Positions 27,301-39,300 of a stretch of 64,000 bases of DNA are shown here, one piece after another; the first letter of the stretch is position 1, and every line of letters starts with the position of its first letter. The DNA comes from Nectonema munidae. Its lineage: Eukaryota; Nematomorpha; Nectonematoida; Nectonematidae. The translations under genes and the position numbers were made by a program. The DNA is taken from contig JAUIRK010000770.1 of NCBI GenBank assembly GCA_030549495.1, positions 62,001 to 126,000 on the forward strand. Reading direction: 5' to 3'. The notes beneath the pieces were generated by a model that was given only the letters and a program-made list of their open reading frames with translations, did no database searches and was not told the DNA's origin.

Positions 27301-30300
27301 TTGAGTCTTTCCATCTTCAATTGTAAATGTCAAATGATGTTCACTTATTACATCTCCTTTTAATGTTATTTTGTCTCCGTCTTCAAGCTTTTCTCCATAA
27401 GTCAATGTCTTATCGTCAACTTTTCCATCAACTCCAATACAAAAAAGTTTTGTTTTTGGCTTCATTTCATCACTACTAACTATTTTTACTTTAGCCTTAA
27501 CCCTATCTATTTTGCTTTTATCAACTAATATGTTGTTGACTTTAATTTCCTCTTTCAATAAATATTTGATGTCAAAAATAAAGCGTTTGCTAAAGCCCCT
27601 CCCATATTGGAAGAACAATTGTGTCTTACAAGTTCTGTTGCATACCTTGGAAGCTTTGTAAGATTATAATTTTCTTTAATACTCATGCTTGAGGTCCACT
27701 CTTCTTCTTCTTAAAATTTATTGAATCAAATAATATTTTCAATAGAATTAATTTTATTACCTGAGAAACAGATGAATCAAGAAATGATGAATTTGTTTCA
27801 TTAGATTCTTCAAGCTTTTCAAACATTACCTATTTTTTTTTCAAACTTTTTTTGATTTTTTCTGAAAGCATTCAAATCAACACAAGACATTTGATATTTA
27901 CACTTTGGCCTAACTTTGTTTCTTTGATCACGAAGATATGACCTTTCTTCAATTGGAACTTTTGATTTAAGAGGACAAAGACATAATATATGTTCTTTAG
28001 TACAATTAGCATTTTTACAATTAACTCTAGGATCATTACAAGCAGCAGTCATCAAATTACAAGAACAGGAAGATAAATCAAAAAGACTATTTAAATTTTT
28101 ATCCATATAATTTTTGACTTTAACTTTGGCATGTTTTCGATTTATTTCTTTAACATTATTCAATTAATTTTTAATTTTTCTTAATATAGATGCATCATTT
28201 AATTAAATGTAAATTTGGATTTACCGAATACCAAATATGTTTCATCAGAGTAAAAAAAATTTCAATAATTAAGCAAAAGTTCAAATTAGGAAAAGAGTTA
28301 GTAAGAAAATAATAAAACTGGATAACTTCCAAATAAGTGCTAGGATGTGTCAAATATAAATCACTTGGTCCACCATCGTATTTTTTATTTTGGCCATTTT
28401 AAAATTATATTAAATTGAAAATATTTGACTGAAAAAAATAAGAAGAGTATACTAACAAAATGATAAAAACTACGGATAAAAAATGCGTTTCCGCGAAAAA
28501 TATAGCTTTAATATAAAATTTTATTTTTATTTTATTAATGTATACATTGAAATACAACTACCGTTTGTAGGATCATAGTGCGGTTTCGAAATCGACCTAC
28601 CCTGTGTATGCCTGTGGGTGTGTATGGGTGAGTGTGGAAGAAGAGGGTGTGTATGGGTTTAGGTAGTGTGTCCACTTTAAGGTCTTTTTTTCATTCCCCG
28701 GGGAACGAGGACCTCGTAATTTTTAATAATTTCCCTGGGGATTCCCCAGGGAAGAAAAAGCGATTTTTTTACAGTAAAAACTGTTCAGAAAAGAAAATTT
28801 AAAAGTCTCATATAAGATTTTTATTGAAAAAAATTTAAATGCATAAAAGATTTATGTTTTAAAAAAATATCTAAGAAAAATTAGAGCGTTCAAAGTTTCA
28901 TCATTCAACTGGTTTCTTATTTTTGTAGAAAAATAATCCATTGACGAAAACACTCTTTCGGCATCCACAGAAGTTGGTTTTATGCTCTTTAAATTTTTGA
29001 ATAAAGTTTCTAAAACTTCGGACCTCCTATTTGTTTCTAAATAAAGGTCAAATGTTTTTTCATTATTTCCTCTATGCTTGAAATCTTGCTTTTAGTTTCA
29101 CGTTCTTCATTTTCATTAATCTTCAGAAATTCGTCCAATTCCTTTAATGTTTCATCTTTCTTCTCCGTTACTTCGATATTTTTGTCGTCGGATTCGACAA
29201 AAAATTTTTTTTCAAAAATTCCCCGAGGGAATTTAAAAATTTTTTTCGAGGACGAGGATTTTGAAATTTCACGATTCCCCGGGGACTCGAGGACGAGGAA
29301 TCCCGGGGTGGACACCCTAGTGTTAGGTATAAGTGTTTTGTTTGGATGTATGGGTTTGCGTGTGCTCATTTTTTCACCTGCTTTTTTATGGATGTGTCCG
29401 TGTGTTTTGCGTGGGCTCATGGGTGTAAGGGTGTCCACCCCGGGATTCCTCGTCCTCGAGTCTTCCGCTTCTTCTACCAGAGGATTTTGTTTTTTATGCC
29501 TACCCATGGAAAAAACGAAGCAACAGAAAATGTTCGAAAAGCTCGATTCAAACTTGCATACACTCTAAACTAATATGCGATAATTGCTTCTAATTTTACG
29601 TGAGTGTTCTCTTTTTGCCTTTTGTATGCTTTGCAAATCAAAACTATAATAAAAACTTTTATCCTTAACTTGAAAACACTACGATAGTATATTTTCAGAA
29701 GTGAAAAATATTTTTTAACAAAAGAGAGTGAATTATTATGTATTTGTGTGATCCAAATGTGCAACTACATAACTATAGAAAGTCATTAAGTCGAATAAAA
29801 ACTTAAATAATTCTATTTTTTAAATATGAAATTCAATTTCGTTTTTCTTTTATGAAAGTAAATGTTCAAAATTAAATTTACATAGTAAAATTACTAAAAG
29901 TGTTATGGAAAAAATTTTCACATTAGCAAGTTAAAGTTTGATATGGAGTAAATTGCCATATGCCTGTAAAGCGAAGGTACAAAAATGCAAGATACTCTAA
30001 AAGGCGAAGGAAATTGCACCTTATTTATCTAAATATATATATATAGAGGTTCTTAAGTATATAGTCGTATATTTTTTTAATTAATTTTTTAAAAATCAAA
30101 ATTATCTTATTGAAATACAAATTGGTTACCTTCACATTCCCTTTTGGATTGCTTTTATTTTTAGAAGGAGAATATTTTTTCAAATAGATCATCTTTCTGT
30201 TGCATATAATGGATTTTATCATAAATTTAAATTCTAAACTATTTACAAGAAAGAGAAACAATTCAGCCAAGGATATCCAACCGCTGGCTTCGGGACCACA

Positions 30301-33300
30301 TTGCAGCCCACTTAATCCTTTAATGCGCGGCCTATCTATCATTCAAAAGTTCACATGATTAGCATTTGCTTGCCACATTCATAATTATAGTTTAGCAAAC
30401 TAAATATTTAGAATTTAAAAATTTTGAGACATATAAATGTGCAAAACATTATACAAAATAATAAACAAAAAATTCAAATCGTTCAGTTACGTAGAGCAAA
30501 AATTTTTCATAGATATATTTGACTTGTAACGTAGTGTTGCATTTGAAACAAGAGTGAGAGCGACGGCCCTCTTAATCTCATTCCAAGGAGCGCGAAATAT
30601 GACTTTTGCCCTCCTAACTATTTGAGCGGTACACTGAGTTATTACTCTTAATTTTTATTGTTTTCCCTTCCTCATGACAATAAATTCATTTTTAAGTTAT
30701 TAAAGAGGGAACCTCAAAGAAGCAGATTAAATGATTCGCGGCTTACTAACATCCTTAGAATGCATAACAGTAATATACAAAAAGATAATGAAAAATTTTT
30801 AAAATAAAAGTCAGAATAATTTGTCTGAATAAAGTTTTGTATTTTAATTTGCTTATGAATTTTTCCTTTTAAACTTTTCGAAAATTAAGATCACTACTTA
30901 AGGCAAAAAAAAGTATGGACATCCATTCAACTACACTGAACCGATTATGTAATTAATTAGTGAAGTTTAACTCTCACCCATTTGACTTGTAAAGTTTTCC
31001 TATATGTCTCTGAGAGGTCTCAATATATTAAATCTTCTTTTCCTAAAATAAATTACATTTATCTAGGCGTCCAATTTGAAACAGGACACAAAAGCCTTAC
31101 AAGGTACTCGTAAACCATTTTGGGACTCCCGTTTGAAAGAATAAATGTGGCAAAATGCCTTCTCCCTACCATTCAATAACTGATTTTTGCAATTTTACAC
31201 AAGACAAATAAAAATTAAAAATTCCATTTTTAAACTTTTGAATATATATTTTGTATAAATCTTAATTAATCATTTTCATGAAATTTGATCATGAAACTTC
31301 TTTTTCAAAATTTTCAAAACGCTATTAAATACAATTTTTATGAAGCAATTCATAACTTTTAATATGATAAAATTAATACAAGAAAAATAAAATATCGGTA
31401 ATAAAAGCAGGGTTAAACTTTTTCAAAATTGATTTAAATTAAAAATAAACATGCATACTTGAAACCTTTGGTAGCACCATAAAGTATTAATTTTTTAGTG
31501 GAATCATTTTGCGACGGCGATCCAGATGTGAGTTGGGAATATGAGCGTTCATAGCTTTCAATTTTTTTTTGGTAGTTAGCTATGATTTCTCCACACCTTG
31601 CATTTTTCTTTTCAAAGATATTTTTTAAACGATCCAAGGATTCCTTGTCAGATGTCTCACCAGAAACACGCAAGTACTCCGTTAAATTATCTATCAAAAT
31701 AATTTCTCAGATTTAAACGAAATTTAAAAAATGAATTTAGTTTTTGACCTCATTTATTATCATTAGATAAACAAATTTTTGATAACATCAGGGGCGGATC
31801 TAGAAATTGGCATTAGGGGGGCGGGCGGATTTTACTAAACTAGAACTCAAATTTCAAGAATATAAATTTACGCTTTATCAAAATTTTTAAAACATAAAAA
31901 AGAATGAGAGCATTGAAACGATCCTCATTCATTGAACTGCAAAGTGAATTGATGTGGTAAAACTTGATGTGTTTAAATAATAAATTTAAAAAAAAATTGG
32001 ATAATATAAAATTAATAAGTGTCGCACTTAACTACGATTGAAACATAAAAAACTTTTTAGGGCTTCTCACTTTAGAGAAAGATTGAATCTAAAAAACGAG
32101 TTGCAGAAATCATCATAATATTTGAGTTCTACGAAAAGAATTAGATCAAGAAATTTTTTTAAGCAATTGGCAATGCAATTTTAGAGGGAGGGGGCGTAAG
32201 CCGGTTCCGCCCCCTTTAAATCCGCCAGTGAACATCATAGGCAGGCAGCATAGCGATGGAAGCTTAGGGTTGACCTAGTTATCCTGTTTCGATTCCAGAT
32301 AGTCGCATTATTATCTGTTCATTATGGAAGATTATTTGGATACGATGCCGACAATACAAGAGGAAAATTATGTAAATTTTATCAAGCCTTATAAATCCTA
32401 CAAATATAAAAGATTATTATTTATCCGAAATCTTTTCAAACTCTTAGAAATCTTATTTTTCTAATAAGAAATATTTAAATGTTTTAAGTTAATTGGAATG
32501 AAAAAGAATGACTTTTTGTTCATTTAATTATATATTGGAGAAACTAAAAATAATGCGTTGTATTTCAATGTTTTTAATTATTATTTTAAATAAAAAACAA
32601 AAAAATTTGAAGTTCAATACATTGAAATACATTTCAAAGTTTTGAGATTTTGGTTTATTTTCGTAAAAAGTCACACCCATTTGGCATTTTTTATCATATT
32701 GGTAAAAATTTTATTTTATTTTAATTTAATGTAAAATTATGATTTGATAAAAAACTATTCGAAAAAAGTATGACTATATTTTAGCAGTTTTTTGAGCTAG
32801 CAAGCTCATGCATGAAATCTTCCAGTTAATGAATAGTTTGAAATAAACGTAAACCAGTTTATGTACACTTGAGGGAGTATCCTAATTTATTTATAAAACT
32901 TGACATGTTAAGATGGCACATATCGAGTCGGTATCTAAAAAAATTACGAGTGGGGATCGTGTTTTTCAACTATTAAATAATTTAAAAAAATATAGTTTAC
33001 TTTTTGTAGAAGTCGGAAGTAAAGAGTTAGCGGTAAATCTATCAAATTTTTAGGGTTTTAGAGTCGAAGGCGAATTTTTGTAAGGAATCCGAGTTGGATA
33101 TTTTCCTTGCGACTCTGGTCCTCTAGGTTTCAAATTAAAAACATATTAACCCTTTCGTGACCAGTGTATCATATCTGATACATAAACAATTTTACCTTCG
33201 CCTGCTTTTTCAAATAGTTTTGTATATGAATCTTCTGTTTTTAATAAATATCGTCTGATTTTTCTGGTCACGAAAGGGTTAATAGCGATTTCAATTTTAC

Positions 33301-36300
33301 AAGAATTTGCTTGACTCCAATTTACAACACTATAATTGAGATGTGGTATGGTAAGAATAATGCTTGGTACAATGCCAAATCTATTTCAAGTACTAAAAGG
33401 ATTCGTGAATTCTTTCAGTGAAGCGGCAAATTTTGTAATTTGAAACTAGTATATTATTTCAATAGATTATTTTATTTTTAAAAGTAAAAAATTATAAGCA
33501 CATTATAAACAACTTTTTTGAAAAATAAAGAAATTTTTCTAGTAAGTCAAAAAATAAGATTTTTATGTCACAAATAGATTTTCCTCCTCATCATCACTAC
33601 TTTTATCTTCAACTACAATGCATTATTCATGTCCACCAACATTATCATCATTTTTTAATTAATGTGCAAGTTGATCTGTGACCAGAAGTCTAAATTTTCA
33701 AGTGTTGCAGTAAAACTATACAATGCCTGCTGTGCAGAGTAGTAGAACTTGTTGCAATAAGAGTCGTTGTAGCTACACGAAATTTTAGCAACAGCAGCAT
33801 AAAGTGAAAAATTTTAGTGAAGCGCAACTAATAGTCAAACGGTGCATTCACTTCGAGAGAGTAAGAGATAAGCTAATAAGTTTGAAGCACTAAAATATAG
33901 TTGAATTTTCGCGAAGCATTTGGCAATGGAAGAGTATTTCAGAAAAAAATCATCTACAAAAAGGTAACAAAGGATAAATTAGAAAAGCAAAAAAGACAGA
34001 TTTCTTTGAGGAATTTCAGGATGTTAAAGAAAAATGAATTCATAGTCAAAATGAAGGATACAAATTATTTTAACTTCCAGCTTCCACATACAACATTCTT
34101 TTAGCAAGGTAGGAAAATCAATCAAATAACTTCCCTGGCTTGGCAAAAATTGTGCACAATGTTGTATGTGTGGTGGCAAGACATTTAGTGAGCGAAATTT
34201 TATCCATCAAAAATTGATCTTTTTCTTTTAGTAGTTTCATGTGCTCAAAAATAATGCCACCATTTTTATTGACATTTTTGTTAGTTAGAAATTTACAGTG
34301 GCAATTAGCTACAACAAAATAATTGGAGTGTAGAGCCGTGGGGCAAAATCGCAGCGCCGTTAGAGCTAAAATTATTTTGAATGCAACTGCGACAATGCAG
34401 TTTCATTTTGGCAATGTAGTACATAGATTAATTGTGAACAGAGAACGCTAACTATAATTACATTGAAGGCATCTATAATAATTGCTTTGACAACCTATTT
34501 AGATCAAGTTTTTCTTTAATTATTTTTATTATCGATGGCGCTCTTTAGAGACCGGCAACTCATTTTAACACCCCGATTCCAGGGGCGCACATTAGAATTT
34601 TTTTTCCATGCTTTATTTTAAAAAGAATTTCTTTCTGAAACTCAAACGTAAAACAAGTAAAGTAATATAGAAAGTCTACTCATATGCCAAACAAGTCTTT
34701 TAATGATATAAATTCAAAATTATTGGTGGAGCGAAAGACTTTTTCACCCTCTTTTAACCCATTAAGTCCCAATGCTCCCATTTGGAAACATAAGTAATTT
34801 CATCTTTGTCTGCTTTTTTCAATGACTTTGAATATAAATCGTCTGCGTTTTTTAGATATCGTCTGATTTCTATGGTACTTAATGGGTTAAATCACGCCCC
34901 TCTAACCCGGATGTGAGCACCTGCTCCATCCTCGGGGGCTCTTCTTTTCAGGTAGGCTTTTTTTCGGGAAACATTCTATTTATTTATACATCATTTATGA
35001 TTTAGTAAAAATGTGCAATAATGTCGCTTTTGTTAAAAATCATTATTGCTCTGTAGTGTAACACTTTGTTGTCAAAACAAATTTTACTAGTCGGTGTAAG
35101 GCGTAAAAATGTGATAATTATTATTTATCGATATAACTTCCTTGCTTTCAAGTTGTCCTAGTTATTCTTTTGCTGTTTACTCATGCCTCGTGTTTGTATT
35201 AAACTATCAACGACTTTTAATGCGACTATCGAAATGAAAGATTGCGAACTAATACAGAATTGAGGAAGAAAATTGTAGACATTAGAATATAAATCTAGAA
35301 CAGTAAAAGTTTTTCACCGTTATATATGAAAACTATGCAAACAAGGCATGTAGTGTTTAAAAGCAGAAAAGTTATACACCTTGTTGAAAGCAACAATATC
35401 ATAGAGAAATGCAACTAAGAGAAAAAAGAATAAAACTTTGAACTGAACGCAGAGTTGAAATGTTTTTGTCTGTGGAATAAATAAGAAACTATTTAAAAAG
35501 TTCATCTATTTCAAATGTTAAACCAAAGGAGTTCTGATTTATTTTTTACCATAATACAAAGTTAAATTCTCATTAAAAAAAAAGCAAAACGCATTTATCA
35601 TTTCGAGTTTTCATGGTTATTTTAGTTCATATGCAAAAATTTATATAGAGTAAATCTTCTCTATTCCAAAATTCACATGTATCTGAAAGCCTCTATAATA
35701 TCCAAAATATTAATCCTATTCCAAGTTCTCTAAACAGAAAAAATTCTTATCTAGATAGAAACAATCAATATCTAGATAGAAATAATCAATATTTAAGATT
35801 AGTTGTAGAAAAATAAGAAACTACACTTTATGGTTTTTATTTAATAAAATTCTGTAGCTTTAAATAAAATTGTAATAGATATTCTAATCACAGACAACTG
35901 GTTAGATTATACAAGATTGACGGAAATTAAAATTTTCCTTTTACAATTTTGCAAAGGGGTCGATACTTTGAAGAGGCCGATTTAATTAGTTTTGCTAAAT
36001 TGATTCTACTTTTTCACAGTGTTGTAATAAAACTACAATGCCTGCTTTGCAGCGCAGTAGAACATGCTATGCAATGCTCCAAATTATCCATATTCCTCTA
36101 GAACAGGGATTGGCAAATTTTTTACCTGTCGACCCCTTGATAGAACATCTGTCTTCACATCGACCCCCACCCCACATAGAAATATTTCACAAAAACATTA
36201 ATCAATGTCCAATAATGAAGAGTAAAATATAAAACAAAAATATTTCATATATCCTAAGCTATGTTTTAAAAGAAAATGGAGATTTATTACTACTATAAAG

Positions 36301-39300
36301 TAGAAAAAGCATAGCACAATTTGATACGTTTGTCTATTTTATCGCCCTCTAAAGATCTGTTATCAACCGCCAGGGCTCGATATCGACCACTTTGCCGACC
36401 CCTGCCTAGCATTACCGATTTTCAAGAACCTCAATTATGTTTCCATCTAATTTTACCTTTATCAATACTTCGATAAGGAATTTACGTACATTTTTTATCT
36501 TTCTTCTATTTTCGGATTACTATAAGTTCTCAAGAATAGGCATAGATCATGAACTTTTCTGTTATATTTAGGGCGAATATGTTCTACATGGTCCAAGAAG
36601 GGATTTACTGATTTCTAGCTACATTGCATATTTTGGAGTGAAGCTTGGAGATTAAGATAAGAAAGGCTTAAGCTTTAGTGTATGAATGGTATGGATAGAG
36701 CCTCTGAAGCATCACGATGACTGTTATTTTTGTTGTATGAATGTGAAAAGAATTCAATTGTTATAAGAAACCTTCTGATTTTCACAGCGATGATATTGCG
36801 ATACCAAAAATGTCTACTACACTGACTCAACTTACTTTGTCAGATGCTGAAGACAATAAGAACTGGCATAAAGCAGAGAGTAGTAGTGAAACGAATGCAA
36901 AGAAAGCTCTTTAGGACCTAAACAGTTCTCTGAGGAAGAGATCAGTAAACTCATAAAGGATCCTGGCCTATCAAACAGGCTGAAAGGAGAGAGCTTACGT
37001 CATATCACATCAGATAACGTCAAGTTAACGTCATATCGCATCAGATAAGCAAAACGTCTTCCTTAATTTAGCAAGGATATCAAACCTGAATTGTTTGCAA
37101 AAATGTCCAAGGCATTCTTCTGAAAGTGGGAATATCGAAATATTGTCAAAAGATTTGCACCTTTTTATGCATCTTTATGAATCGCTTAGTCTACAAAACG
37201 AAAAAATTATGAAAACATCAAAATGGTATTAACATGTGGTACATATGTGTCGACCACAAGATAGTGAATTTTTGGATAGCAAATTTGGATACATCAAGAT
37301 CATTGAAAGAGAAATGCGTGGTTCTCAATGCAAATCATGATCGTGAGTAAAGCTGGTATCATAAATGAACCTCTATTGTGAAGGAAAAAATAATGCTTTC
37401 GCTGTTGCATATGAAGATAGACCAATGAAGCGACTACTCTATAGACAGGTCTGTTTCGCATTCATTTGCAAGACTCATCCTCTAAAGTCTTTCCGGCCCG
37501 TGTCGGGCCAAATTTTTGATTCTAAACAACAATCTTTTTTAAAAGACACAAAATAATAGAAAAATGGTGAAATTAGGGTTGCGGTTTGTTCTAAAGGAAC
37601 ATCCCCAAATTAGTACTCCAAGATAGATTGTTTTGTGGTTGTCTGTCTCTTGTTCGTTTTGTTTTGTTCTTTGGTTTGCCTTAAATTTGTTAAAACCCTC
37701 CTCCTTTTTAGTGAAAAACCTCTCAGGTAATTTGTGTTAATAACTTGTTTTGTTTTGCAAAGGGTAATCGTTATTCAGTTGGGGTGCTTCCAACTACTTC
37801 AAAGGTTTTCAAACAAGTATGTCTTTCTTTTTTTCAGTCGAAATCGTTTGGTTTTTACCGTTGTTTGTGATTGGTCTTTGTTTGTTTTCGGGAAACCTGA
37901 AATTTGAAGGTTCGTTTTGATGCTTATAAAATGTCTTTTGTTCGAAAGTTTATTGTTAAATCATATGGTTTCTTGTTTCTGCTTTTAAATTATCTTCTGT
38001 TTTGTGACAAATTGCCTTTGTCCAGAAGGTCAAAATTGTCTTTCTTTGTTTTTTTCCTTAAAAATTTTTTTTCTTTTCTAGTTTAAGAAAACGAGTATTT
38101 TTCCCACGCCTCTTACTGTGTGTAGTATTATATCATCATATTCGAATCAGTTCTTCAAGAAAAGTTAATGTTTGTGATGTGGTCCCATATATTGCGTTTT
38201 GTGGTTGAGCACACAAGTATTCTATTGTTGCGGTGTGTGATAATGGTAATGAAAGCTTACGGTCTTCCTTTTGTGGGCCTACCCCCTTTTTATCCCCTTT
38301 CGCCCTCATTGTCAGTTCCTTTCGTCTTGAAAAATTTCTACTGAAAATTTTTTCCGTTGTTGTTCCCTCTAAACCCCTTTTCCTTTTTGGATTGCACACC
38401 AAAGTATATAAGAAGGAGTTAGAAAGATCAACGTTCATCATTGCCACTAAAACCATAAAATTTTTTTGTTTTTTAAGTTGTATTCTGTTTTCTCTTCGTC
38501 CCCGTGACCCAGAAAGTAATTTTGAAAAAATTGTTTTTCTGGACACAAGTTTACTCTCCTCTACCTCCTTTATAGGTACTCGTTATGGTTCCCAGTCGTA
38601 TTTTTTAGTTTTGTATAACTTACTCAGTATAGTTCTTTTCTGAGTTTTTGTGAAAGTTTTTTGCTTGTGTTAGTTTAAATATTCTTTGTGTCTGTCGTTG
38701 TTTTATGGAGTTGAGGTGTAAAATGTTTTGTTTATGGAGACATTTATTTTTTAAGACTGAATATTTATGTATTAAGAAATTTTTGTTTTTATTTGGAAAA
38801 TATTTTTAGTTTTGTTGAAGAATTTTTATATTTTTTTTTTAGAAGATTTTAAAATTATAGAAATATTTATTCTAAATAGAAAAAAATATTTAAATATTAA
38901 TATTAAAAAATATATAAATATTAAAGATAGAAAATAAATGAATATTTAGAAATATTAGTATTAATTAATAATATAATTAAATGAGGATTTTAATTATTGG
39001 ATAATTGAGAGAAAAAAATAATTTTTATTTTATTTAAAATTAAATATGAATTTAGGATGGTTTGAAGGGGGATAAAAAGGTTGGGGGGATTTGGGTAGTT
39101 TGAGACCTGCTCTAAAGCTAAAAGCTGGCATCTCTGGTACTAAAATTGGAAACGGAAGGATTTTATCGGTGAGGCTCAGCTGATGGATGGTGCAGCTCAG
39201 CTTCACTTATTAAGAACATCAAGATATTTTTCATAACTTTCAGAATCTGGATGCCATAATGAGCATACAGCTACACTATGATTTAAAATCTGAACAAATT

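Noticed and set aside
29037-29568. 156- and 164-codon opposing ORFs as genes
   Set aside because: Both run through hAT terminal inverted repeats, and part of the reverse one is the hAT transposase remnant. The rest is repeat translation.
33901-34104. 67-codon basic ORF
   Set aside because: Lys-rich translation of AT-rich intron sequence with no family match.
38136-38643. Two 136-codon ORFs as host genes
   Set aside because: They overlap on opposite strands within a T/G-skewed segment, have no recognised domain, and lie in a TMCC intron within repeat sequence.
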